From the NCBI GenBank assembly GCA_038502055.1, contig JAXRKN010000043.1:5456001-5520000 (forward strand): 64,000 bases of DNA. The letters are read 5' to 3'. A program made the position numbers and the translations under genes. Positions within the stretch are counted from its first letter, which is position 1; every line of letters begins with the position of its first letter. The notes under the pieces are model-generated. The model was not told the DNA's origin and made no database searches. It saw nothing but the letters and a program-made list of their open reading frames with translations. Shown here in pieces: positions 36,401 through 47,814 of this stretch. The DNA comes from Tanytarsus gracilentus. Its lineage: Eukaryota > Arthropoda > Insecta > Diptera > Chironomidae.

Positions 36401-39400
36401 GATCATGATATTTGTCAATTATGCTTGTTTGGCTTGCACTTCGATCTCATGTCGATGCATTGAGGTTCTTTCTTGAGGCTATTTGAATTACGGAAATTAA
36501 CGTTGTAAAGTGCAGAGAGACATAAAAGGGCATCGACAATAAGAGCATAGAAAATTGAGTGATTTGAGGTTGCTGCATATCCATAGCTAATTAGAAGCAC
36601 ACTTGCTTATTAAATTTTTAAAACTTTATTTTTTTTTTCGGTGAGCTTGGAGTCGCGGCCAAGGCCGTGTTTAACTAATAAAATCAAACTTTTTATTAAT
36701 TTTTTTTCATACAAGATGAAATTACACGTAATGAAATCTGAAGAATTGTATCGAAGGTAAAAAGTGAGAAGATTGCATCAATGTGAATTCTTCTCACTGC
36801 AAACGAAGTAATATTGAGCCAATTTGGCGTCTCATAATGAGGAGGAAATTTTCGAATAGATTTTTATTACTGCATTTCAGATGCATCGAAGATGGATGGT
36901 AAATTTTGTTATTTTTTTAAAAATTTAACGGCAATTTCAAAAACTCAAAAATCATCCCTTGACTGTTTTTCCTCACAATGCACTAAAAAGTAAAATTACC
37001 TTATTTGCATTTATGCTTTGAGGCAATTAAGTGAACCATCTCGAGGATGTTCTTTTGAAGGCACTTGAAGGTTCAATTTGTGCTCGCTGAATTGACGTGA
37101 TGATGAGGCAACTAACAACAAAATATTCAAATTCTCATTTATGACTTCATTTGAGGTCGCCAATGGGCAGCAATTTGCAGAATGGAACATAGCATTTTGT
37201 CCATCATACTTAGCAGCTTCGTATAGCTCGCGGTGTGTTTGTAAATTTAATAATTGTGAGACTTTTTTTCCTCCCCACAACTCTCTCATTCTCTCATCGT
37301 GCCATAGCTGTTATATGTGTGGAGATCAACATGTTGCTACAAATTTTTCCAACAACAACAATGATGTGATGAAAAATGTTTACTAATCCAACTAAAAGCG
37401 ATGGTGAGTAGCGAGAAAAACTCGCAAGAGAGGTTCTCTAAGAAAATCTTTTGCTCTTTTGAAACGAAAGTGAATTTTGTGGTCGTCGCGTATAAAAGGC
37501 AGCAACGATGTGTATCATAATATTCAGTTCAAGCTTTGGGATCAAGCCAAACACACGCTACCGGTGGATTAAATAGTTATATAGTGAATAAAATAAAAGC
37601 GATGAAAGCATTTGTGAGTTAAAATTATTAAAAAAAAAATATTTGAATAAATGAAGGCACGAAAAAAATTAATATTCTAAAGAGTGACAAAGTGTCGAGT
37701 GAAATTGAAGAAAAAAATAATATAAAAAGAAGAAGAAAAGGAATAAATTAATTGAAAGTGAAAAATGTTTTTTCAGTTATGTTTGACACTTTTGTTAGTG
37801 TCGTCAGCACTCGCTGAGAAGGAGGCAAAAAAGGAGGAGAAAATTCCATTGGAGAAAAAATTGGATAAACGTGGATTACTCGATCTCGGATACGGTTATG
37901 GAATTAATGGTCTCGATGTAGGATACATTGGTGGTGGACATTATGGCGGCGCTTGGCACTCAGCTCCTAAATATCCTCAATATGGATATGGTGAAACACC
38001 AAAATATCAACATTACGGATACGGCGGCGATTCTTTCCATTTAGGAAGTAAAACTGACATCCATAAGACAGTCACCTACTTGAAAGGTGTTCCAGTACCC
38101 TATGAAGTGTGTTCTAGCATTATTATAATAATTTCGGCATTTTCTAAACTTCTTTTTCGTCTCAAATAGGTCACGAGACACGTTCCTTATGAAGTAACCA
38201 AACACATTCCAGTGCCTGTCAAGGTAAGTTCAATAATAATTTTAAGCTAAAAACACCAGAAGTATTTTGCTTTGACGGACGTGAGAAATTTGTTTTAATG
38301 CATTCAGAAAAATTAACTAAGATTTTTTTTCTGTGTTAATTGCTTGAATCTAGGTAAACCAACCAGTGCCTTATGAGGTTGTTAAACACGTGCCTGTCCA
38401 TACTAAGGAATACGTTAAAGGTAAGAAGATTTTTTTAAGAGTTAAAAATTTAATTTCAAAAACTTTTTACTTAATGTTTCTATAAAAAAACTTAAGTTTT
38501 AACGCGAATATTTTGCAACATTAAAAACATTAATTTAACTAAAAAATATTGCTCATAGTGCCTGTTCATGTTCCTGTCCCATACACCGTCGAGAGAAAGG
38601 TGAGAAATAAATTTTAATTTGCAAACTAAGTCATGCTGTAAATTTACATCTCCAAATATTTTATGCGGAAAAAAATTAACTTATTTAATTCAATCAAAAA
38701 GGTGCCAGTCCACATCCCTGTCGAAGTTGAACGCCCATACCCAGTTAAAGGTAAATCTTGAAGTTAAAATTAATTTTCCAATGCTAATTTTCAATTTTTT
38801 GCATAGTTTTCGTTCCACAACCATACGAAGTCATCAAGAAGGTCCCACATATCGTTGGTAAGTCTTATTTTAGGACTCAATTTAAAATCAATGTTATTTA
38901 ATTTTGTTCCTTAAAAGCTCATGGATCTTTTAATAAATTGCATTTGAATTTTATAGAGAAACACATTCCCGTCCCAGTAGTTCATGAGAAAAAGGTCTAT
39001 CAAGAGGTCGAGAAATACGTAGATGTCCCACGTCCATACCCTGTCATCAAAAAGGTTCCATATGAAGTGCAAGGTAATTAATTTACATTTTAAATAGTTA
39101 ATAAATTAAATTTTAAAATCCCTTTCAAGTGCCCGTCGATCGTCCATATCCAGTGCACGTGCCAGTTCCATATCCAGTTGTCCAAGAGAAAAAAGTTCCA
39201 TATATTGTCGAGAAGCAAGTCAAAGTACCTGTGTAAGAATTTCCCTCTCGAAATCAATCAAAATTTAACTTTTAAATTTAATTAATTAGACATGTCCCAG
39301 TTGATCGACCATACCCAGTAACAATTGAGAAGAAGGTGCCATATCCAGTTAAAGGTAAATTTTAAGCATATAAAATTCAAGAAATTCTAATTATTTCTGA

Positions 39401-41240
39401 TTAATTTAAATAGTACCAGCACCATACCCGGTTGTGCACGAGAAAAAAGTGCCGTATATCGTTGAGAAGCCAGTGCCTGTCCCTCAACACGTCTATATCG
39501 ACCGTCCAGTAGTCCATGAGAAGGAGGTGCCATTCCCAGTTGTCTCAGAGAGACCATTCCCAGTAAAAGTTGGCGTCGCTCCAGCACCTCAAGCTCACTA
39601 CGAATCAGCACACTATCCAGAGCATCAACATCATCATCAACTCATTTCAGAGCATCAACACATTCCACAACAACATCATCAACATATCCAAGAACCACAT
39701 CACTCATACACGAGCTTTAGCGGCTACGGAGGCGCTTATAGCTATCATCATTAATTAGCATCTCATCCTGCATGTTTTCCTTGTTCGCAAATTCCATTTA
39801 ATTATTTAAATAGTTTTTAAAACATTTCGCTACCAAAAAAATCTCATAATTATGACACGCATTAGCATCTCATTTCATTCGTAAGTGCCTTGCAAATCTT
39901 TTTGTTTTATCAAGATGGAGATTAAATGACTATGATCAAGATGCGATTTTTCAGTGAGCACATAATATGCAATTTTCCATGTTTTATATTCATTTTGTTA
40001 TTTCGATGTCAAGCGAAGACGAAATAAAAGAAGAAAAGATGTTGAAATCTAAATTTTTTGCGCTAATGTTGTCGCCTTTTAATTAGAGTGTGAAATTAAG
40101 AAAAGTTAACTCAGCATGAGGAAAATTCTTCTTCTTCTCATGAGCATTCGCATTGCATCATATGCACACATGTGCAATTCCAATGCATCATTATCTTCAT
40201 CAATGGTGGAGCAACATAGCGACGAGAAAAGAGAGAAGGAATTCCGTGAAATTGAATAGATTTATTCAAGTGGCTCAAATATGTGCAATAATACTCAATA
40301 ATAAGCCTCCATTTAATTCCTTCATGAATAATTTTCCCATCGCCGCTCTATTACATGATTTTTCATCTACGGGTGCAACAACAACAAAAAAGACTTCGCA
40401 TGCTCATTTTCACATGAACACGAATGGTGAAGCTGAGTCAAGGTTAGAGAGAAGAAATGAGAAAAACTTGTGCGATTGTTTTGCTGCACGATGTCGTAAC
40501 ATTGGCAGACGTAAACATTATGATTTAATAAGAAAAAAATTATATATCAGAAAATATTTTTAGATGACCGAGAGACTTTGTGGGCAGCCATAAATTACTA
40601 ACTGTGAGGTATTTGAACTTGATCTACATTTCATGCATCTCTTTGGTTTTGCCGGTTAATGCAAATTAGCTGATTTTAATATCATGTGTCATAAAACTGA
40701 GAAGAATTATTTTATTGAAGTCAAAAAGACTTTCTAAGAATTTTTTTAATTCGATTAAAAAAAATATTTTACAACTCAATTGAATTTAATTTTCGAAGAA
40801 TTTCTTATTAATTTTATAAAGGCATTTAAGAATTCCTAAAATTATTCATCCCAAGTTCGAGCTGACTCAATTTCAAGAATTGTATCACAAAAGATCACGC
40901 GATCAGTTTTTATTAAATTTCTTAACAAAAAGACAATTTAAAAATCATTTTTGTACTCACCAAGCTCGGCATAGCAGAGCGCTCCGACCATGCTTAATAC
41001 TCCCGACAAAATCCATATGATTAACGATAAGCCAATTGACTGTGAATACAGCAGCACTCCTTTGGGCGAGACAAAGATTCCCGATCCGACGATTACACCA
41101 ACAATAATTGCAACGCCATCGAGGAGTGAAATTCGCTTCTCCATTTGAACTCCTTCATCGGATTTCTCAGACGGTGCCTTCGAGGAACCAGAAAAACCGG
41201 CACGCGGTGTTGCATCTTCGGCAACTGACACCTTTACCAT
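30483..41240 (-). CDS. L-type (SLC7/LAT) amino-acid transporter
   Basis: Five coding exons on the minus strand, 41240-40961, 31868-31379, 31325-30998, 30929-30668 and 30607-30483, give 494 aa. After a Ser/Lys-rich cytosolic N-terminus the core begins with LLDGVAIIVGVIVGSGIFVSPKG; GSGIF is the substrate-binding loop of TM1. CYAELGTMIPKSGGDYAYI in TM3 is classic for LAT/y+LAT light chains. GLFSYSGWNYLNFVTEELKNPYKNLPRAI in TM6 completes the binding site. Twelve membrane spans are expected. ACDPPYEA in the TM3-TM4 loop carries the Cys that forms the disulfide with the CD98/4F2 heavy chain. Function: sodium-independent exchange of large neutral amino acids, feeding TOR signalling and growth. In Drosophila the relatives are minidiscs, JhI-21, genderblind and sobremesa; I cannot tell which is the ortholog. 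The first coding intron is 9.1 kb and hosts another gene. Confidence 0.92.
31869..37490. other. Left part of the 9.1-kb first intron of the LAT transporter gene
   Basis: A/T-rich intronic sequence with no coding region that I can support. A CTCF-like site at 32593-32603 is listed separately. Scattered GC-richer patches near 36250-36340 and 36650-36670 stand out from the background, but no known element was recognised in them. Confidence 0.4.
32593..32603 (+). promoter_or_regulatory. CTCF-like motif AAGTGGCGCTA
   Basis: Differs by one base from the AGGTGGCGCTA form commonly bound by fly CTCF. It lies in the transporter intron about 5 kb from the nested gene, where an insulator could separate host and guest regulation. 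That role is inferred. Confidence 0.35.
37491..37531 (+). promoter_or_regulatory. TATA + Inr promoter of the nested VP-repeat gene
   Basis: TATAAAAG at 37491-37498 and an initiator TCAGTT with A+1 at 37526 are spaced so that the TATA box starts at -35, the canonical distance. This predicts a 76-nt 5' UTR before the ATG at 37602. TATA-driven focused promoters are typical of strongly stage-specific cuticle-type genes. Confidence 0.8.
37602..39754 (+). CDS. Secreted VP-repeat, His-rich structural (cuticle-type) protein nested in the LAT intron
   Basis: Eleven coding exons: 37602-37613, 37777-38106, 38170-38223, 38354-38420, 38559-38599, 38702-38750, 38807-38857, 38957-39073, 39130-39232, 39290-39354 and 39414-39754, giving 409 aa. 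Exon 1 encodes only MKAF, the usual cuticle-gene arrangement with the signal peptide split by the first intron; LCLTLLLVSSALA follows. A short charged propeptide ends at DKR, a dibasic cleavage site before GLLDLGYGYG. The middle is a long array of VPVPYPV, VPYEV and HEKKVPYIVEK units, each small exon carrying one or two. The end is His/Gln-rich with clusters such as EHQHHHQ, then SGYGGAYSYHH. I infer an extracellular matrix role (cuticle or peritrophic type), possibly metal-binding or cross-linked through Tyr. AATAAA lies at 40023-40028. No chitin-binding R&R motif is present. Confidence 0.85.
39755..40960. other. 3' UTR of the nested gene and remaining LAT intron
   Basis: The first 270 nt or so are the 3' UTR of the VP-repeat gene, up to the AATAAA at 40023. 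The rest is intron of the host transporter. A 136-codon open frame at 40153-40563 has no recognisable protein features and I do not count it as a gene. Confidence 0.45.
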
Positions 41241-42113
41241 GATTTATTTGAATTCTTTTCTCTCTTATTTTTTTGCTTCACTTAAATTATTTTCTTCAAC
41301 TTTTTCTTTTCAATTTGTATTTAAATTTTTTTTGCTATCACACAGCAAAAATAATTGACGATTTTGATGTTAAAAAGTCCATAAAATAACTTCTCGTAAG
41401 CATTTTTTTACAACATCGTGTCGACACAAGTGAACATACTCGATAAGGCTATTTCTTCTTTTTTCATTTATCACACTCACGAAATGTGTTTTAAGAAAAT
41501 CACTTCCTAATTGATTAGAATGTCATCCGCAGTGTGTAGGCTTGACACTATTAGTGCTGAAAAAAAGAGTGAGAGAAGATTGATGAAATGAAATCAAAAC
41601 AGATGATGGGTGTGAATAAAATGTACACATTGAGTTGCCTCTCTGCAATTATGGAAATTAAGCCAATTTCTGTTGCTCGAAAAAAAATGGGAAGCACGAA
41701 AAGTGACGTCGAGAGCTGTCATTTAAACTTTTAATTCTTAGAAAACCGGACGGAACTTTAATTTATATTTTCTGAACAGTATTTATTTCCTAGACTTACT
41801 TTAATTAATTATAGCGTTTAATATTTTTTGATTCTTGCTTACTATAATTGGATCAAAACAGAGCTAATTGAATTTGAATGTTACAAAAAGTTAATAATTT
41901 AAGAGAAAATCAACAGATCACAAATTTTTTCACCCATAAATGTTCTGCGACATTAATCATTCTAGACTAGTCTAAATAAAGCCATTATCACCATAATTTA
42001 TAGCAAACAGTCTATAATTATTGAAATTGACACCAATTTTCAAATTGAACCAACAAAAAAACTCTCTGTCCCGTTTAGTAACCCACAAAGTGGTGTAACG
42101 CTTATATCTCGAT

Positions 42114-42149
42114 TCCTCCTCCTCCTCCTCCTTTTTCTCCTCCTCCTCC
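42114..42149 (+). repeat. (TCC)n repeat
   Basis: About eleven TCC units interrupted once by a T run, immediately before the A/T tract. On the other strand it is GGA-rich. Confidence 0.85.
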
Positions 42150-42252
42150 AAGAGATCCCGAAAAAAAATTTTTTTTTTAAGGATTTTGTTTAAATATAAT
42201 TTTTTTTAAAATTCAAAAATTTTTTTTTAAAAAAATTTTTTTTTTTATTTTG

Positions 42253-42287
42253 TTTTTTAATTTAAAAAAAAAAATTTTTTTTATTAT

Positions 42288-42318
<31 letters not shown>

Positions 42319-42391
42319 TTTTTTATTTTTTTAAAAATAAAAAAAAAATTTATTATTTTAAAAATAAAAAAATATTTTTTATATTTTTTTT

Positions 42392-42424
<33 letters not shown>

Positions 42425-42525
42425 TATTTAAAAATTTTTTTTTAAATTAAAAAAAAAAAAAAAAATTTTTTTTTTAAAATTAAAAAAAAAATTTAAAAAA
42501 AAAATTTATAAAAAATTTTTTTTTT
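42253..42525. repeat. 273-bp tract containing only A and T
   Basis: Every base in this interval is A or T, arranged as alternating long homopolymer runs (A or T runs up to about 25 long). The flanking 90 bp on the left is nearly as extreme. It may be a genuine low-complexity expansion or a poorly polished assembly segment; the irregular homopolymers next to a triplet repeat favour the latter. Confidence 0.85.
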
Positions 42526-43827
42526 GAAAATTTTTTTCTATTGTATGATGCAATTATGATAAGAAAACCATTCATCAAAAATGTATAGACACATTGACAT
42601 TATCACAAAACTAGTGCCTCAATTTATGCTCAAGCCGACAATGATAGTAACGCGCCGCAATAGTGAATTAAGCTATTTTGTAGAACGATGACATGACAAC
42701 CCTGAATCAATGTGAATCGAAAGTGAAGATGCTAAAATTATAGATTTCCGCTACTTGCTTGCATGAAGCGGAAGCAGCACTTTATGCGTAGATCACAGAA
42801 CATTTTTAATCTAATTACTCGCATTAATTAGACATGTAAATTAAGCCATGAGTATGAAATTGATTTATTGGCGACGCAAAGACCTTGACTACACATGCGT
42901 ATATTTAAATTTAATTTAACACCTGTGGAAAATTTTATTAATCCCGAAAATTATCAGAAAAAAAATATATTTCTCTTTAATGATTTTAAAGGTTCCGAAC
43001 ACGAGGAATGCCACTGCGAGACTAAAAAGTTTTATCACTGCTCTCACTCTCACACGATTCTTCCCGCTTTCAAAAAAAAGCGCTCTGGATGTAATTTAAT
43101 ATTCATTTTTTTTATGAGCGAACATTTTAGAGTGTTCTAAAGAGAGAGACCTGAGAGCGATCGCACGTGTTGCTCACGATTTTCACTAATACGGCTTCTT
43201 TTCTTTTCGTGCATTGAAAAAAGTTACAACATAGATTATAAAAAATCAACTGGTCTTATCATGTTTAATGCGCACGCTCACGTTTTTCTTTGTTTGTAAA
43301 TAAAATCAGCAGATTTTTATGTTGGCAAAAAATTTATGTCACGAAAATCTTTTTTTTTTTTGATGATGCAACAAACTTGTGGCAAAGAATCACTTCTCTA
43401 GCATAATTCTTATTCTTATTCGCTTTTTTTTATGAATGTATTTGTGAAGAATTTACATAAAAAAATAATGCTCTTGCTCTATAAATTTATTTAATCCCTT
43501 ATTCAATGGCACTTCAATTACCTTCTAATTGACAAACTCCTAGAGCTTAATTTTTGATAGAGTCACTAATTTTTGTTCACAACTTCATTGAACATAAAAA
43601 TAAAAACGTTGAACTAAAAACTTTTTTCTTAAAAAGAAATTCACCAACACTCTCAAAGCGGGCACGTGTGACATATAAAAGTAAATTGCATAAGTTTAAG
43701 GGGTAGAAAACTGAAAAATAATTTAAATGCACGTCGTAATTTAAAATTAAAGTTGAACGATTCAAAATTAATAGGTGTGATTTTATTTTATTAAACTTTT
43801 TAATAGAAAACTTTCTTTTTTAAATTC

Positions 43828-45109
43828 TTAAAAGCTTGGTTGAAAAATTTTAGCGGTTTTATCTTCAGAAACAGTCAATATCAAATTTCTCTTTTCATGA
43901 TAGCATAAGTCATGGATATTGTTGGCATGTCCGAGAAGAGTAAATTTAGGTTCTCCATTTCTAACATTCCATGACTTTATGGCACCGCCAAGTGTACCAG
44001 CTAGTACTGATTGGTCCTTACCCCAAATTAAAGTTGTGACACCTGCCGGATCGTCGTCCTTGCACACATTCCTTATCGATTGATGTGCAACATCCCAAAT
44101 CGTGAGTTTTCCACTGAGCGTAGCTGTGACAGCAATTTTAAATTCAAGTCCTGGGCAGTCGATTAGAACTCGTTCAATTGACATCGTTTCTGTCGGATCG
44201 TGAAGCACTCCAACAAGACCGTTGCTGCCGATTAATTTTGTTTTGCCATCAACACTTCCTGTCACTATCAGTTGATTTTCATTGTCTGTATCGATGGTCG
44301 TGATTGAAGGTGGCTGTTGTTCCTCATCATTCTCACTCGTTGACGTCTCTGGAGGCAGATTCAACAACACTTGCGAATTTTTAATATCCCATAGTTTGAA
44401 AGTTCCATCGCCATATCCAGCTGCTAATCTTTTTTCATCGCTCGTGAATGTAGCAACTTCACACTTTTCACCAGAGCCTTGCAAGACCTTACAATCACCC
44501 GATGGAATTCTCCAAATGTAAATTTCACCTTCCTCAGATCCAGCCAGGAGGACATTTGACTTTTTATGCCATTTCATCCAGCTCATGTCGCCCATTGAGA
44601 ATTCCCAAACTTTCTTGTAGCTCTTATCGACCTTAAAGACTCGAAGTTCACCGGCCATGTCACCGGTTGCAAGATAGGCGTCGTCAAAAGAAAATTCAGC
44701 GGCAATTACACTGTCCTTATGCTCATCAACTTGGTGAATAACTTCGCCGGTATCGACTTTCCATACGATCGCTTTATCATCCTCTCCTCCCGTCACTGCT
44801 AGCGATCCATCGGAATTGAATGATCCGCAAAAGAGCGAATTTGTGTGCTGTTTAAAAGTCATTATTGAGTCGTCTCGTTCCGGCTGGATATCGCCATCTT
44901 CATCCATGTCGTCTTCTAAAAATATTTCATTGGATTTTCAATAATGACTCATGATTTCGCAAAATTTGTTTACCTTCTTCACCCATTTCTTCGTTATTAT
45001 CAGGCATTGCCTCCAAATGCTCAATAACTTCATCGATATCATCACCAACGTACACTAATTCATCGTCTTCATCTTGATATGGCGATGCTGGTGGCGTATT
45101 TTCACGCAT
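43828..45109 (-). CDS. AAMP-like WD40-repeat protein (angio-associated migratory cell protein)
   Basis: Two coding exons on the minus strand, 45109-44974 and 44915-43828, give 407 aa. An acidic N-terminus (DEDDELVYVGDDIDEVIEHLE, then a DDMDEDGD stretch) is followed by about seven WD40 blades: NSLFCGSFNSDGSLAVTGGEDDKAIVWK, DSVIAAEFSFDDAYLATGDMAGELRVF and so on to NLILTVSEDKTAKIF. The acidic leader plus this WD arrangement and length fit AAMP and its yeast relative Sqt1, which chaperones ribosomal protein uL16. In animals AAMP has also been linked to cell migration and RhoA. The ribosome-assembly role is the better-conserved inference. Nothing is broken; the single intron is 58 nt. Confidence 0.88.
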
Positions 45110-46362
45110 TTTTAATTTTTTGTTGTTTTGAATTTCAAATTCGCTTCAAAAATCACGTTGCTGGTCGGATCCAGTGGAAAACGGTGAAATTTAAATGTAA
45201 ATTTTAAAATTTTAAATGGAAATGACATTTGAGGGGATTTAAAAGAAACGAACTGAATTATTGAAATTAAGTGAATTTTAAAAATTTTGTGTTGAAAAAT
45301 TAGTTATTTTGTGGAGTTTAAAAATTATTTTTTTGCGCATTATTGACATGGATTTAAGAACTGAACTTTTTCACAGTGTAAGGTAGTTTTTAGATTTCAT
45401 AAAAATATTGATCGAATTTTCAATAATTAATCATTAATAATGATTGCAATCACCGGCTTATTGAAAATTAAATTAAATTTAGCAACTATAAAATTTATTT
45501 AAAAAAAAATAAAAATTTCTGCTAATTTTTAACGAACTTTTCGGCGCACGTGTCACATTTAAAATGTAACGGAATTTTATTCAAAATTCAGAAACAAATT
45601 TTCAAGTCTCAGTAAGATCATTAAATTTATTAGCTAAAAATAAAAAACCAATTTTTTCAAAAAAAAAATTATAAATCTTAATTTTTTTTCAACATTTCGA
45701 TACCCACCAAACATGAACTTTATGTTTTGATCTTTTCATTCTGCTTGTGTGTGCGCGAGAGAGGGCTCGTGAGTAGTGAGAGAGCAAGACGTGATCAATT
45801 TAATGTTTTCGTGTTCGTCCAGAGAATTTTAATTTATTGACGCGTCTCTGTCGCAAAAATTAATTAAATAATCATTAATCAAATGAATAAAGTGAATGTT
45901 TACGAATCAAAATCAAATCAATTCGAATTGAGTTTAAGTGATAAAAATCTGATGAAAATGCGACGATATTTTAATTCATGAACTTTTAATTAAGTTCTCT
46001 CGTTCATGCTCGAACAAGAAATTATTAATATTTTTTCGGTGAGTGAAACAATTTACAAGTTCGAGGTCTTTTGTTGTGTTTTCTATCATTGATCAATTCT
46101 CATTATTTTAATAAAACGCTTGCCATAATTGATCACGATTGTTCGAAATTATTATCATTATCGACAGTTGAGATTAAATTTTAAATTTACAAACTTTTAA
46201 TAATTTTTTTACGCAACATCCAATCAAGATGCTTCAGAAGTAAGAAAAAGAGTAATAGCACTATTATTAAATCAATCTTTGAGAATCAGTAAGCAAACGC
46301 AAGCAAGAAAAGAAGAGATGAAGATGGAAAGAAAGAAAAACATCATCGTCAAAAAGCCGGGT

Positions 46363-46463
46363 GGTGACATGTGCGTTTAGTATTTTTTTAAATTTATTAA
46401 AAAATACTAAAAAATAAGTTTTTAATTTTTTTAAAAAAGTTCTAAAAAACTTCTCATGTCACC
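46363..46463. repeat. 101-bp inverted-repeat element (GGTGACATG ... CATGTCACC)
   Basis: A 9-bp perfect terminal inverted repeat at 46363-46371 and 46455-46463 encloses sequence made of further palindromic A/T blocks, including AGTATTTTTT/AAAAAATACT. The whole can fold as one branched hairpin. It looks like a small MITE relic or a structured RNA. No clear target-site duplication was seen. Confidence 0.5.
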
Positions 46464-47791
46464 CCACGTTAAAAGCATCTCTTAATAAAAAGGAAGAGAA
46501 AAAGCCATAAAAGTAAGTGGCATAAACGAAAATTTCGAAAAAAAAGTCTGTGCTGCGTGAGATAATGAAAGTTCTTTATGTATATCGATTCAACCCATGC
46601 AAACTAAACCACAGGCTGCCTTTTAAGTCTCTCTCGTTCTGCTATATACTATTATTATATTTTTTTTGGCAATGAATTTCCGAGAGAAGAGAAAAATTCC
46701 AGAGTGCAGAAGATATCGAGAAAAAAAATAAGCTCGAATAAGTAAGAAGAGGATTTTAATGTATTTCGACCAAATTTGAGAGCGTTCGATGCTCGTGTAA
46801 CTGTAACCCAAATTCAAAAGAAGAAAAAAAATCAGATTCATGTCCAATTTTTATCGCCGCAACACAAAACTGCGAAGAACACTTTATATAATTTATTGGT
46901 GAAAGAAGATGAAAAATTGGTGAGAGGACCGGACATTTAGAAATTGGCAGGTTGGCATCATCATTCACTCCCTGCAATTTAATGATCACGTTCTTTTAGC
47001 ATTTATTAAAATCTGCTTGAGGCGTTCAACATTTTTTTTTGCTGCAATACATCAAATTTTAAAGACAAAATTGATTAATTTTAGTTCTCAAAATAGACCA
47101 TGTATAGAACTTCTCACGTACACGCTCGCTAACAGCCTACTCACGTCTGTTAATTTCTTCAATAATTGCTCAAATTTGTGCCCACAAAATACAACTGGAA
47201 AGAATGGCTTTCAATAGCACTTTTCTGGTATAGCACGCGGCGGCATATGTCCCACTCGTGCTTGCCATGCATGACGTGTTTTCAACTTTTTTAGAAGTCT
47301 TAATGGACCTGTTTTTCTCTATCTCTCTCATTCCTATTTCAAATTTTTCTCTGTTTATTCTTGCAAACTAAAAACAAATATGTTCATGATTAGATTAGTC
47401 AACAACTTAGTGGCGCAAAGCGTGTGCGAGCTGTGCTGCTGCCGCCGTCGCGCTTTATGCTGTGTTTAAAAAAGATTTTTATTGTCGTATTCCATCAATT
47501 AATGTGCAACAGTGCGGCATTTCCATAAAGAGATTGTGGTGTGTATATTAATAGCCACCCAACCTCCATAATCCCACTGAGCTCATAATCGGCCTGTGTA
47601 CGCTAAGGCTAAGAGAGAGCGAGAGTCTTATGAAGCTAAACAGCAGAGAGAGAGTAACGGTAGATTGAATTTTTATTTAATATTTTTTATACGCCGCTCA
47701 ATGTTGTTGATTTTTTTGCATTCATTCAAGTTTTTTTCTCCACTCTTTACATTTGGCTTTTTTTGTTGTTTTTCTTAAATGATCAAGAACA

Positions 47792-47814
47792 GTGTGTGTG
47801 TGTGTGTGTGTGTG
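47792..47814 (+). repeat. (GT)n microsatellite
   Basis: About eleven uninterrupted GT units. Confidence 0.9.

Larger units (their letters stand above)
41241..43827. other. LAT promoter side, low-complexity A/T tract and AAMP 3' UTR
   Basis: The LAT transporter's 5' UTR and promoter should lie in the first part, though no clear core promoter was found. The middle is a TCC repeat and an extreme A/T tract (separate entries). The right end is the AAMP 3' UTR, with a minus-strand AATAAA (tttatt) at 43782-43787, about 40 nt past the stop. Confidence 0.45.

Noticed and set aside
40153..40563. 136-codon open frame in the transporter intron
   Set aside because: Composition follows local DNA, no family resemblance, no splice or promoter context.
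46623..46989. Overlapping minus-strand open frames of 74 and 77 codons upstream of the PDZ gene
   Set aside because: Chance-sized, A/T-driven composition, no splice signals joining them to any gene.
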